Source: Chloroflexota bacterium (GTDB lineage: Bacteria > Chloroflexota > Limnocylindria > Limnocylindrales > CSP1-4). Taken from it: 34,129 nt of DNA. The stretch's first letter is position 1; each line of letters starts with the position of its first letter. Both the position numbers and the translations under genes were made by a program. The stretch spans positions 5,342 to 39,470 of the forward strand of contig PMIP01000060.1 in the NCBI GenBank assembly GCA_003158295.1, written 5' to 3'. The notes under the pieces are model-generated. The model worked only from the letters and a program-made list of their open reading frames with translations, did no database searches and was not told where the DNA came from. Shown here piece after piece: positions 7,409-14,771 of the stretch.

Positions 7409-8206
7409 GTGACTAGCCAACCGCTCGAAGAGGGTCAGGTCTCATCGAGATCGGACGGCACGATCCTCGAGGCCTGCGACCTGACCAAGAGCTATCGCCT
7501 GGGCAGCCGCGACGTCGAGGCCTTGCGAGGGGTGTCGCTCAAGGTTCGCCGGGGCGAGTTCGTGGCCCTGATGGGGCCCTCGGGATCCGGCAAGAGCACG
7601 CTGCTCCAGCTGCTCGGCGGACTCGACAGACCGACCAGCGGCGAAGTCGTACTCGACGGTCAGGTCATAAGCCGCCTGGGCGACGCGCAGGCGACTCGCC
7701 TTCGACGCGAGAAGACGGGCTTCGTCTTCCAGTTCTTCAACCTGATCCCGCTGCTCGACGTTTACGAGAACGTGGCGCTGCCGTTCACGATCGCCGGCGA
7801 GGATCCACGGCGCGGCGATGCGGCCGCACGAATCCGCGATGTCCTGGAGATCCTGGATCTCGTGGGCCGCGAGCACAACCGGCCCGACCAGCTCTCGGCC
7901 GGCGAGCAGCAGCGAGTGGCTCTGGCCCGAGCATTGGTCTCCCGACCGGCCATCCTGCTCGCCGACGAACCGACGGGCAACCTGGACTACGCTAGCGGCG
8001 GCGAGATCCTGGACGAGCTGTGGCGTTCATGCGACGAGCTGGGCCAGACGATCGTCCTGGTCACCCACGACGCAAGAGCTGCCGCGCAGGCCGATCGCGT
8101 CCTGGTCGTAGGTGACGGCAAGATCCGGGACGAGATCGAGCTGGGTCGCCGGACCGATCGGCGCGCCGGACCGCTCATCGCTCGCCTTGCCCAACTGGGC
8201 TTGTAG
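7409..8206 (+). CDS. ABC transporter ATP-binding protein (LolD/MacB type)
   Basis: 265 aa from GTG 7409; the in-frame TTG at 7391 lies upstream of the -10 box and is unlikely to be transcribed. Walker [10 protein letters not shown] is at residues 56-64, the Q loop is [10 protein letters not shown], the signature [15 protein letters not shown] (Ala replaces the usual Gly), Walker [13 protein letters not shown] and the H loop VTHD. All catalytic elements are present. The C-terminus has an extra 25 residues or so rich in Arg ([15 protein letters not shown]). The large FtsX-type permease begins three bases after the stop, so the two form one transporter; the permease holds two FtsX modules in a single chain, and an ATPase dimer would serve it. 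Confidence 0.93.
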   Translation: MTSQPLEEGQVSSRSDGTILEACDLTKSYRLGSRDVEALRGVSLKVRRGEFVALMGPSGSGKSTLLQLLGGLDRPTSGEVVLDGQVISRLGDAQATRLRREKTGFVFQFFNLIPLLDVYENVALPFTIAGEDPRRGDAAARIRDVLEILDLVGREHNRPDQLSAGEQQRVALARALVSRPAILLADEPTGNLDYASGGEILDELWRSCDELGQTIVLVTHDARAAAQADRVLVVGDGKIRDEIELGRRTDRRAGPLIARLAQLGL

Positions 8207-8209
8207 CTC

Positions 8210-10774
8210 GTGAGGCGCCTCTCGTCGCTGGCGTGGCGGAGCCTCAGCGCTCGGTCGGTGCGCAGCTTCCTGACCATCGCCGGCGTGGCCCTGGGCGTGG
8301 CCGTACTGTTCGCCTCGCTCACGGCCGGCGCGACGATGGATGCGGCCGTGGATCGCGCCGCAGCGGACGAGATGGGTCGGGCCGTCCTGCGGGTCCAGGC
8401 TCTCGAGGAGCGCGGCTTGAGTTCGGTCGCCGTCCGCGCCGCGGAACAGGCCGTTGGTGTCTCGGTTGCCGCGCCGGCCCTGGAGCGCAAGACATATCTG
8501 GCCGCGAGCCCGAATCAGACCGCCTCGGCCAGCCTGCCGGCTCCGGTGACCGTGCTCGGTATCGACCCCGGGCGCGAGTTCGCGCTCCATGACATGCCGC
8601 TGGCCTCCGGCCGGCTTCTCACCGCTACCGACGGGCAATCCGTGCTGATCAGCGAAACAATGGCGGCCCAGGAACGGCTCGGAGTTGGAGACTCTCTCTC
8701 GCTCAACGGCACGGTTGCCGCGGGTCCACAGTCCTTCCAGATCGTGGGCATCGTGCAGGGCGACGCGCCGGTCCCGGACGCCGGTGGCCGCCTGGTCTTC
8801 GTCCCGCTCGCGTCGGCCCAGGCCCTCTTCGGGACCACCGGCGTCACTCGAGTTGACCTTGGCGCCCAGGTGGGCATATCCGTGGAGGCTTTGACCGACC
8901 AGCTCGAGAAAGCCATCACCAGTGAGCCGTACCTGCTGTCCCGGCAGGCCGACCTGGCCGGCTCGCTCCGGACCGAGATGGCCGACTTCCGGAGTGCCCT
9001 GCTGCTGGTTGCCGCCGTCGTCCTCTTCGCCGGCGCCTTCCTGATCTTCAACACACTCTCGATGACGGTTTCGGAGCGGGCTCGAGAGGTCGGCCTGCTG
9101 CGTGCCGCCGGGACCACCCGCTCGCAGGTCATGAGCATCATCATGCTGCAGGCCCTGTTCCTGGGTGCCGCGGGCTCGGCGCTGGGAGCCCTGGTCGGAG
9201 TGTCTGTGGCCGGGCTGAGCCTGTCCTGGGTGCAATCCACCGGCCCGATCGCTCTAACCGCGCCCGCCGTCTCGGCGGGCTCGATCGCCATCGCCATCGT
9301 CGTCGGCCTATTGGTCACCCTGGCCGCCTCGCTTGAACCGGCCTGGCGAGCCAGCCGGATCCCGCCCGTCGAGGCGCTTCATCGCGGCCCGGCCGGAATG
9401 GTGGCTGGGCCGGCCCGGCTACGCTGGCTCTTCCTGGTCTTCGGCGTCCTGGGGGTGGCGGCGCTGGCGATCTGGCCGGGGGGCAGCGGCGGATCGGTCG
9501 GCGCAGGCGGCTCGGCAGGTGGATCGGGAATGTGGGGTCCGCTCGCGGTCTACGGCCTGCTCTTCCTTACGGTGCTGCTCGTGCCCCTGCTGCTGGGTCC
9601 GTTGCTCCTGGTGGCGGGCATTCCATTCCGAATCTTCCGGAACGAAGAGCGCCTGGCGCGCAGCTCTCTTGCCCGCGACCCGAGTCGCACGACACTCACG
9701 GCCGGCGCCCTGGTAGTTGGTCTGGCGATGGTCGTGGCCCTGGGAACCGCAGCGGAGAACGTGCGCAAGACCGGCACCGCCTGGCTCGCCGAGACGATAC
9801 CGGGGAGTGAGGTGTTGACCTCGATACGTCCGGTCTCCACCACGGACCCGGTCCGCGCCGAGCTGGCGGCGATCCCCGGGGTGAAGTCGATCTCCCCGAT
9901 AGGGTTGTTCGGAGTCCCGTATCAGGGCCTCCGCCAGGAAGCCGCAGCGATCGTGGGCCGCGACTACCTGGCCGACGGAAGGCTGGTATTCGTCTCAGAC
10001 GGGGGTGATCGCACCGCCGCGTTGACCGCACTGGATGCCGGCGGCTCGGTCGTCCTTCCCGAGTCGCTGGCGGATCAGGATGGGATTCAAGTGGGCGACG
10101 AGCTGACGTTCGCCACGGGCCCGTCGTCGACTCGGCTGCGAGTGGCGGGCATCGTGGCCCACTCGATACCGTCCGGATCCGAGGAGGCAATCCTGGTCGG
10201 CTGGTCGGACGCCACCGACCAGTTCGGTGTCGCCGGGGCCGATTTCTACGCCGTTCGGTACGCGCCCGGACAGGAGTCTTCCTCGAGAGCCGCGCTGGAC
10301 GCCGCGGCGACTCAATACGCCTTCGAGCCCAACTCCCTGGACCGCGTGCAGGGAACCGTCGGAGATGCCCTGGACCGCATCTTCCGCCTTCTCGATGGGC
10401 TCGCCCTGATTGCGGTCCTGGTGGCGGGACTGGGCCTCGTGAACACGTACTCGATGAGCGTGTTGGAGCGAGTCCGCGAGATCGGCGTGCTTCGCGCCAC
10501 CGGCATGACCAGCCGCCAGGTTTGGGGCATGGTGGTCATGGAGGCGGGCCTGCTCGGTATCTTTGGATCCGTCGTCGGGGCCCTGGTGGGGCTGATCGCC
10601 GGGGCGCTGCTGGTGGGCTGGTCCAGCGGAGGATTCGGTCTCGCTTTCGAGCCGCCGTGGGTGTCGATCGCCGTCGCCGTGGTCTTCGGCGTGCTGGTCA
10701 GCATCGTGGCGTCGATCTACCCGGCGGGACTGGCCAGCCGTCTTTCGATCGTCCGAGCGTTGCAGCACGAGTAG
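8210..10774 (+). CDS. Large ABC transporter permease with two FtsX modules
   Basis: 854 aa from GTG 8210. The chain has the duplicated layout of large FtsX/LolE-like permeases: an N-terminal helix (FLTIAGVALGVAVLFASL) and extracytoplasmic domain to about residue 255, three helices with MTVSERAREVGLLRAAGTTR (about 282-301), a central pair of helices, a second extracytoplasmic domain (about 525-720), and three more helices with MSVLERVREIGVLRATGMTS. The two repeated ERxREVG/IGxLRAxG signatures mark each FtsX half. Families of this type export lipids, lipoproteins or peptides, or pull substrate from the membrane. Substrate is unknown. A hairpin at 10810-10843 may end the operon. Confidence 0.92.
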   Translation: MRRLSSLAWRSLSARSVRSFLTIAGVALGVAVLFASLTAGATMDAAVDRAAADEMGRAVLRVQALEERGLSSVAVRAAEQAVGVSVAAPALERKTYLAASPNQTASASLPAPVTVLGIDPGREFALHDMPLASGRLLTATDGQSVLISETMAAQERLGVGDSLSLNGTVAAGPQSFQIVGIVQGDAPVPDAGGRLVFVPLASAQALFGTTGVTRVDLGAQVGISVEALTDQLEKAITSEPYLLSRQADLAGSLRTEMADFRSALLLVAAVVLFAGAFLIFNTLSMTVSERAREVGLLRAAGTTRSQVMSIIMLQALFLGAAGSALGALVGVSVAGLSLSWVQSTGPIALTAPAVSAGSIAIAIVVGLLVTLAASLEPAWRASRIPPVEALHRGPAGMVAGPARLRWLFLVFGVLGVAALAIWPGGSGGSVGAGGSAGGSGMWGPLAVYGLLFLTVLLVPLLLGPLLLVAGIPFRIFRNEERLARSSLARDPSRTTLTAGALVVGLAMVVALGTAAENVRKTGTAWLAETIPGSEVLTSIRPVSTTDPVRAELAAIPGVKSISPIGLFGVPYQGLRQEAAAIVGRDYLADGRLVFVSDGGDRTAALTALDAGGSVVLPESLADQDGIQVGDELTFATGPSSTRLRVAGIVAHSIPSGSEEAILVGWSDATDQFGVAGADFYAVRYAPGQESSSRAALDAAATQYAFEPNSLDRVQGTVGDALDRIFRLLDGLALIAVLVAGLGLVNTYSMSVLERVREIGVLRATGMTSRQVWGMVVMEAGLLGIFGSVVGALVGLIAGALLVGWSSGGFGLAFEPPWVSIAVAVVFGVLVSIVASIYPAGLASRLSIVRALQHE

Positions 10775-10809
10775 TCCGCCTGGTTCCGCGGTGTGACATC
10801 TCTCTTTGA

Positions 10810-10843
10810 GGCGCACCGGCGAAGAGGCTTGTCTTCGCGCGCC
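10810..10843 (+). terminator. Two-part hairpin after the ABC operon, possible terminator
   Basis: The inner stem GCGAAGA (10819-10825) pairs with TCTTCGC (10832-10838) around a six-base loop. The outer stem GGCGC (10810-10814) pairs with GCGCC (10839-10843). Only a weak T run (CTCGTTT) follows about 10 bases later, so termination is uncertain; a Rho-dependent or processing role is possible. Confidence 0.4.
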
Positions 10844-10858
10844 GGCCGTCTCGTTTGC

Positions 10859-10894
10859 TACACTCCTGCCACCTGATCCGAAGATCCGTGCAGG
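10859..10894 (+). promoter_or_regulatory. bioY promoter -10 box and 5' leader hairpin
   Basis: TACACT at 10859-10864 fits the -10 form. The predicted leader holds a nested palindrome: CCTGC (10865-10869) with GCAGG (10890-10894), and inside it GATC-CGAA-GATC. The hairpin sits at or just after the transcription start, where a repressor could act. It does not match the BirA, BioR or BioQ operators I know. Confidence 0.4.
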
Positions 10895-10929
10895 TCACGG
10901 CCGTGCCGTCACTATGAGGAACTCGACGC

Positions 10930-11595
10930 ATGCTCGCGACCCCGCAGTTGCACCGGCTCCCAGCCACCGAGCGCGGCATAACCCTGGGCGACTTCCTGGT
11001 GCCGATTCGGATCGGCGAGCGCATGAGTGCGCGGATTCGCCACATTGCCCTCATCTGCGTTGGCGCGGTCTTCATCGCCGTGACCGCCAACGTCGGCTTC
11101 CGCCTGCCGGACAGCCCGGTTCCGGTCACCGGCCAGACGCTGTCGGTGCTGGTCGTCGGCGGCGCTCTCGGCCTTCGCCGCGGGGTGCTATCGGTTGGGC
11201 TGTACCTGATCCTCGGCCTTCTCCTACCCGTCTACGCCAATCAGCAACACGGCTTCGGGGCCATCGCCAGCGTCGGCTGGAGCGGCGTGGCCATTGCGCC
11301 CGTCGGCGGCTACCTGATCAGCTTCCTATTCGCGGCGGCCCTCGTGGGATGGCTCGCGGAGAACGGTTGGGACCGCCACATCGGCGGCGCCATCGGGGCC
11401 ATGATCCTGGGCGAGGCCGTGATCTACTTGATCGGCGTGCCGTGGTTGGCCGTTTCGCTGCACCTCTCGCCGCAGGTCGCGATCGAGAAGGGCCTGACGC
11501 CCTTCCTGATCGGAGACACGATCAAGCTCGCGATTGCGGCCGGCATCTTCCCGTGCGCGTGGTGGATCGTGGGGCGCCGAGTCGGCGACCGCTAG
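10930..11595 (+). CDS. bioY: BioY biotin-transport substrate-binding membrane protein
   Basis: 221 aa, membrane protein with about six helices. The BioY signature is clear: DSPVPVTGQTLSVLVVGGAL, then GLRRGVLSVGLYLILGLLLPVY, GGYLISFLFAAALVGWLAE and GDTIKLAIAAG. BioY is the S-component of ECF transporters; it binds biotin at the outer face and either works with a T and A component or alone. No BioM or BioN gene adjoins, so shared ECF modules elsewhere, or solitary function, must be assumed. ATG 10930 follows GAGGA by about 10 bases. The N-terminal 35 residues are longer than usual; internal ATG at residue 32 (SARIRHIAL) could be the real start. Confidence 0.93.
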   Translation: MLATPQLHRLPATERGITLGDFLVPIRIGERMSARIRHIALICVGAVFIAVTANVGFRLPDSPVPVTGQTLSVLVVGGALGLRRGVLSVGLYLILGLLLPVYANQQHGFGAIASVGWSGVAIAPVGGYLISFLFAAALVGWLAENGWDRHIGGAIGAMILGEAVIYLIGVPWLAVSLHLSPQVAIEKGLTPFLIGDTIKLAIAAGIFPCAWWIVGRRVGDR

Positions 11596-11625
11596 GGCTT
11601 GTGCGGCGAGCCGCCGCGTGAGTGT

Positions 11626-12297
11626 CTAGAGGCGCGGCCAGTCGTCTGGGCCCAGCTCGCCCACGCCGAACAACTTCAGGCATGGCTCCAGGCCCTCGAT
11701 CGTCACCGGCACGAGCTCGCGACGCCACGTCTGGGGTGTCGCCCGAACCTTGATCTCCAGGGCGCGCTTGCCTTCGATGGCGCACACCTCCTCGCCGGTT
11801 ACGCGGTAGCCCAGCTTCTCCGAGACCCGCGCCGAGGCCGCGTTGCCCTCGATGTACCCGGACTCCGCCACGTCCGCGCCCAGACCCTCGAACGCCAGGG
11901 CGAGGATGGCGGCCCGTGCCTCCGTCCCAAGGCCCTGGCCCTGGAACTCGCGACCGAGCCAGCTGCCTGACAGGATTACCCGCCGGATGCGGAAATCGCG
12001 CGCGAGCAATTCCTGCACGCCGATTGGTTGCTCGTCCTTGAGCACGACCAGCCCGAGCGACCAGTTGTCCGGCTGCCAGCGGCCACGCACCTCCCACCAA
12101 TGCAGCAGGAACTGCCGCTCGAAAGCCGGGGAGGGTAGCTTGTGCCAGGGCACAAGGAAGACGGTCCGGCCCGTATCGACGATCCCTGCACGGGCAACCT
12201 CCATGAGCGCGAGCAGGTCGCTGTCGGTCGGCAGGCGCAGCTCGAGATGAGGCGTTCGAAGCCGAAGGTCGAATAGCGGCCAGGGGTGTCCGGACAT
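11626..12297 (-). CDS. GNAT N-acetyltransferase (RimJ/RimL-like)
   Basis: 223 aa. An N-terminal LRLRTPHLELRLPTDSDLLAL is the usual first strand of RimJ/RimL-type enzymes. The acetyl-CoA loop is LGREFQGQGLGTEARAAIL (Q-G-Q-G-L-G), followed by SGYIEGNAASARVSEKLGYR, the N-A-S-x-x-V-x-E-K-L-G-Y motif. Members acetylate alpha-amino groups of proteins or small amines; the substrate here is unknown. The ATG at 12297 stands seven bases after TACTCT, so the message looks leaderless. It converges on bioY, with about 30 bases between the two stop codons. It is not obviously linked in function to its neighbours. Confidence 0.88.
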   Translation of the reverse strand: MSGHPWPLFDLRLRTPHLELRLPTDSDLLALMEVARAGIVDTGRTVFLVPWHKLPSPAFERQFLLHWWEVRGRWQPDNWSLGLVVLKDEQPIGVQELLARDFRIRRVILSGSWLGREFQGQGLGTEARAAILALAFEGLGADVAESGYIEGNAASARVSEKLGYRVTGEEVCAIEGKRALEIKVRATPQTWRRELVPVTIEGLEPCLKLFGVGELGPDDWPRL

Positions 12298-12304
12298 GCG
12301 CCGT

Positions 12305-12310
12305 AGAGTA
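12305..12310 (-). promoter_or_regulatory. -10 box of the GNAT gene (leaderless geometry)
   Basis: TACTCT on the minus strand, seven bases before the ATG at 12297. No Shine-Dalgarno sequence fits in the gap. The -35 region is not recognisable. Confidence 0.5.
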
Positions 12311-12430
12311 GCGAACGCCGGTGAAGTCGGCCAGCGAGCGCAGCCGCTCGTGGGCGGCGACGGTCGTCGCTCCCGCCGCCTCGCGGGTGTCTAGAGGGGC
12401 GACGCTTGCCCGCCGTAGTCCCCGTCGCTT

Positions 12431-12487
12431 CGCACAACGCCGCAAGCGGCGCCGAGTGCTTCGCGAGCGGTAGCGGCCCTCGTCACC
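12431..12487 (+). repeat. 57-bp direct repeat, left copy
   Basis: Matches 12875-12931 at 55 of 57 positions (differences at 12438 and 12474). Each copy contains the small palindrome GCCGCAAGCGGC and a second stem GCT-TCGCG-AGC, so it is REP-like in build. The copies lie 444 bases apart in the same orientation. Confidence 0.8.
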
Positions 12488-12526
12488 CCCGCCCGGGAGT
12501 CGGCTCGTCCGGCACTCAGACGAGAA

Positions 12527-12549
12527 CTGCTCATTTCCAGTGGAGGTAG
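12527..12549 (+). repeat. 23-bp inverted repeat, left arm
   Basis: Complementary to 12736-12758 with a single mismatch; 186 bases lie between the arms. In both arms the sequence encodes, reading toward the repeat, a C-terminal Tyr-Leu-(His/Asn)-Trp-Lys-stop. Confidence 0.8.
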
Positions 12550-12647
12550 TACCAGGTGGGGCCACCCCACCACTTGCCCGTCGCGCAAGCGCTCGCCCCT
12601 ATGTCAGCCAGCTTCTCCGCGGGCAGCTTGTCCCGGGCCACGCTCAC
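12531..12647 (-). pseudogene. Short ORF or gene relic ending ...WYYLHWK
   Basis: From GTG 12647 the minus strand reads 38 codons beginning MSVARDKLPAEKLADIG and ending KWWGGPTWYYLHWK with TGA at 12533-12531. The aromatic-rich end and regular codon use look like real coding sequence. There is no ribosome site, and a TAG closes the frame 13 codons upstream of the GTG, so it is probably the 3' remnant of a gene rather than an intact one. The right arm of the inverted repeat carries the same end (YLNWK) on the plus strand behind a close TAG, as if two relics of one family converge here. I do not recognise the family. Confidence 0.35.
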
Positions 12648-12735
12648 GCCGGGGCGATTCGGACTCGCGACCCCGGAGAGCGTCTACAGATGGAGGCTCG
12701 GGACCCGACAGTCCGTCCCGCTTTTCGCGGTAGCT

Positions 12736-12758
12736 CTACCTCAACTGGAAATGAGCAG
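12736..12758 (-). repeat. 23-bp inverted repeat, right arm
   Basis: Partner of 12527-12549, 22 of 23 bases complementary. Outside the arms the flanks do not match, and no target-site duplication is evident directly next to them. Confidence 0.8.
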
Positions 12759-12813
12759 ATTCGGACCAAGGCCGGGCGCCTCGCTACCCACTGGCCCGTA
12801 GACGGGCTCGCCT

Positions 12814-12856
12814 CTAGCGGCCGCCGCTCGCGTGCGGCCAACGAGCGCGGCGCTAG
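12814..12856. repeat. Long imperfect hairpin
   Basis: CTAGCGGCCGCCGCTCG (12814-12830) pairs with CGAGCGCGGCGCTAG (12842-12856) with two single-base bulges around an 11-base loop. No T run follows on either strand. The 15-base word GCGGCCAACGAGCGC from its loop and arm recurs near 14003. Confidence 0.55.
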
Positions 12857-12874
12857 TTCGCCTCGACCGCCCTC

Positions 12875-12931
12875 CGCACAAAGCCGCAAGCGGCGCCGAG
12901 TGCTTCGCGAGCGGTAGTGGCCCTCGTCACC
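12875..12931 (+). repeat. 57-bp direct repeat, right copy
   Basis: Second copy of the repeat at 12431-12487. It ends 33 bases before the stop of ku. Confidence 0.8.
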
Positions 12932-12963
12932 GCTGCGTTCACCTCAACCACTGAGCTCCGTAT

Positions 12964-13887
12964 TCAGGCGGACTTGCGGTGGCGAACCGGCGCTGCCTCA
13001 GCCTCGCTCTCGGCGGCAGCGACACGAGCTGCGGCTTTGGCGGCCGCCACGCGGGAGCGCTTCTTGCCGGCCGCGACCACCATCGGCTCGGGCGCGTCGG
13101 CCTGGCGCGCGGCCTTGGCCGCGGCGACGCTCGCTTCCAGTGCGGCCATCAGGTCCGTCAGCCCGGCCGCCGGCGCCGCGACGGGCTCGGCGATCTCCGC
13201 GCCGGTGGCCTTGGCCTCGATGACTGCCATCAGGGCTTCGCGGTACTCGTCGTGGAAGGCGGCTGGATCGAACTCGGCCGTCATGGTCGCGACGAGCTGT
13301 TCGGCCATGGCCAGCTCGCCGGGCTTGATTTCGACCTCGTCTTCGGGGAGCGCCAGCTGGCCGGTATCTCGGACTTCGTCTGGCCAGTAAAGCGTGGAAA
13401 GGAGCATCGTCGAGGAGAACGGGTCGAGGGCGACCAGCTGCTCGCGATCGCGAAGCACGATCTTGCCGATGGCACGCAGGCCTCGCTCGGCGAGGACCCG
13501 CTTCAGCAGGTAGAAGGCCTTGCGCGCGATCGGGTCGGGCTCCAGGTAGTAGGCCTGCTTGACGAAGCTCGTGGACTGGCCGGCGGAGTCGACCGGCACG
13601 AATTGCTCGATCTCGATCGACCGGACGGTCTTGAGCGGCACCGAGGCCAGGTCGTCGTCCGTAACGACCACGTACCGGTCGGGCGCAATCTCGTAGCCGC
13701 GGACCGTGTCGCTGCGCTCGATGTAGGCGTCGTCGGTGGGGCAGTACGTCTTCATCTGGATCCGGCCGTGGCATTCCGCGTGGAGCATGTTGAAGCTCAC
13801 GCCCTTCGACTCGGTCGCCAGGTATAGCTTGACCGGTATCGTCACCAGTCCGAACTGGATTGCGCCTTTCCACATCGAACGCGCCAC
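12964..13887 (-). CDS. ku: Ku family DNA double-strand-break end-binding protein
   Basis: 307 aa from GTG 13887, chosen because GAGGTG lies six bases upstream and the protein then begins at the conserved MARSMWKGAIQFGLVTIPVK. Typical Ku landmarks follow: FNMLHAECHGRIQMKTYCP, the IEIEQFVPVDSAG strand, YYLEPDP, KAFYLLKRVLAERG and ALMAVIEAKATG. Bacterial Ku binds DNA ends as a ring-shaped dimer and recruits LigD for non-homologous end joining. LigD is not in this window. The last 60 residues are Ala/Lys/Arg-rich (AAGKKRSRVAAAKAAARVAA), like the DNA-binding tails of many Ku proteins. It stands alone on the minus strand. Confidence 0.96.
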   Translation of the reverse strand: MARSMWKGAIQFGLVTIPVKLYLATESKGVSFNMLHAECHGRIQMKTYCPTDDAYIERSDTVRGYEIAPDRYVVVTDDDLASVPLKTVRSIEIEQFVPVDSAGQSTSFVKQAYYLEPDPIARKAFYLLKRVLAERGLRAIGKIVLRDREQLVALDPFSSTMLLSTLYWPDEVRDTGQLALPEDEVEIKPGELAMAEQLVATMTAEFDPAAFHDEYREALMAVIEAKATGAEIAEPVAAPAAGLTDLMAALEASVAAAKAARQADAPEPMVVAAGKKRSRVAAAKAAARVAAAESEAEAAPVRHRKSA

Positions 13888-13936
13888 GGTTAGCACCTCA
13901 CGAGCGCGAGCCCTTCTCGGCGGGCCGCGGAGGGCG

Positions 13937-13942
13937 AGCATA
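13937..13942 (-). promoter_or_regulatory. -10 box of ku
   Basis: TATGCT on the minus strand, about 49 bases before the GTG of ku. Here a leader with a normal ribosome site (GAGGTG) is expected, in contrast to the leaderless genes nearby. Confidence 0.4.
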
Positions 13943-14041
13943 GCGCGGCGTGAGGCCGTGTCCAGCTTGGCTCGCCTGGCGTCCCACACTACCGGCCGGC
14001 CGGCGGCCAACGAGCGCCAGCTGAGCCAGAATCGCCGGCGG

Positions 14042-14155
14042 CTACCTCGGACCCAGGTGCCTACCGCGACTCTCCGCGCGGCGGACGACCACGAAGCCGG
14101 CGAGCGACGCGAGCAACAAGAGCAGCGGCACTCTCGGATCCGATGAACCTGGCAC
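14042..14155 (-). pseudogene. Possible C-terminal membrane-anchor remnant of a secreted protein
   Basis: The minus strand from GTG 14155 reads VPGSSDPRVP, then the hydrophobic run LLLLLASLAGFVVV, then RRAESRGR and soon a stop at 14042. A Ser/Pro lead-in, a 14-residue hydrophobic stretch and an Arg-rich end are the usual build of C-terminal surface-protein anchors. The frame stays open upstream toward merR but shows nothing recognisable, and no start with a ribosome site is seen. It may be a leftover of a deleted gene, or chance. The rest of the 13888-14263 gap holds only the ku and merR promoters. Confidence 0.3.
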
Positions 14156-14227
14156 CCCGCTTCGACTCGTCGATGTGGCGCGCGCGGCACCTCCCTCCGT
14201 CCCGGGGACTCCCCTCAATCCCCAACT

Positions 14228-14263
14228 TTCACGTGAACGGCAAGGTTGCGATAGGATGCATCC
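14228..14263 (+). promoter_or_regulatory. merR operon promoter with two perfect palindromes
   Basis: The -10 box TAGGAT (14252-14257) is six bases before the ATG at 14264. Two perfect 10-base palindromes flank it: TTCACGTGAA (14228-14237, in the -35 region) and GGATGCATCC (14254-14263, from the -10 box to the start codon). No good -35 hexamer is present, as is usual for activator-dependent promoters. The upstream palindrome could be the MerR operator, although family operators normally lie between the -35 and -10 boxes. Confidence 0.5.
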
Positions 14264-14758
14264 ATGACTGACACGAAGACCGGCTCGGTCGATGCCTCCG
14301 GGCTGCTGCGGATTCAGGAGGCCGCGGCCGAGGCCGGCCTCACCTCCCGATCCGTGCGCTACTACGAGGAGCTGGGCCTGCTGCGGCCGGCGGCACGCTC
14401 CGAGGGCGACTACCGCCTCTACGACACGACGGACGTCGAGCGGCTGCGCTTCATCAAGGCCCTGCGCGACGACGCCGGCTTCTCACTCGCGGAGATAGCC
14501 CAGCTCCTCGAGGACGAAGATGCCCGGGAACGCGGGCACGAGGCCTACCACGCCACGACCGATCCCGCCGAACGACTGCGGATCCTGCGCGACCGCGTCT
14601 CCCGGTACGAGCACCAGATCGAGATGCTGCGGACGAAGATCGAGCGACTCCAGGCGATGGTGGACGAGACCAACGGGCGGCTGACCCGGACCAACACGAA
14701 GATCGCTGCGCTCTCTGACGAAACTGCTGCCACGGCCGGGAGCGAGGCGGCACGATGA
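14264..14758 (+). CDS. MerR-family transcriptional regulator
   Basis: 164 aa. The N-terminal winged helix reads RIQEAAAEAGLTSRSVRYYEELGLL, then YRLYDTTDVERLRFIKALRDDAGFSLAEIAQLL, standard for MerR. A dimerisation coiled coil follows (about residues 95-150, LRILRDRVSRYEHQIEMLRTKIERLQAMV). There is no Cys cluster for metal and no large C-terminal ligand domain, so the effector would have to bind within the coiled-coil region, or another mode of control applies. Its TGA overlaps the ATG of the first MFS gene as ATGA. By context it should regulate the two exporters and itself. ATG 14264 sits six bases after the -10 box, suggesting a leaderless message. Confidence 0.93.
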   Translation: MTDTKTGSVDASGLLRIQEAAAEAGLTSRSVRYYEELGLLRPAARSEGDYRLYDTTDVERLRFIKALRDDAGFSLAEIAQLLEDEDARERGHEAYHATTDPAERLRILRDRVSRYEHQIEMLRTKIERLQAMVDETNGRLTRTNTKIAALSDETAATAGSEAAR

Positions 14759-14771
14759 TCGTGGGCGGTCG
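14742..14771 (+). repeat. 30-bp exact direct repeat, copy 1 (merR/MFS junction)
   Basis: Identical to 16223-16252. It spans the last codons of merR (EAAR, stop) and the first of the exporter (MIVGGR). The identity stops abruptly at both sides. Confidence 0.9.

Larger units (their letters stand above)
12298..12963. other. Gene-poor, hairpin- and repeat-rich island between GNAT and ku
   Basis: No convincing full-length gene lies in these 666 bases. It holds, in order, the promoter of the GNAT gene, GC hairpins (for example CGAGCG-cagc-CGCTCG near 12332-12349), the left copy of a 57-bp repeat, the inverted repeat with a possible gene relic between its arms, a long imperfect hairpin (12814-12856) and the right copy of the 57-bp repeat. 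The ORFs that cross it show mixed composition and no domain. It looks like decayed or repeat-derived DNA. Confidence 0.7.

Noticed and set aside
5999-7420. 473-codon minus-strand frame across tRNA-His and the CAP gene
   Set aside because: Runs through a tRNA and antisense to a clear CAP domain; composition is Arg/Gly repeats, no start signal.
12540-12917. 125-codon plus-strand frame in the repeat island
   Set aside because: Crosses the inverted repeat and the hairpin, Arg/Pro/Ser-rich with no motif; codon positions show no consistent GC bias.
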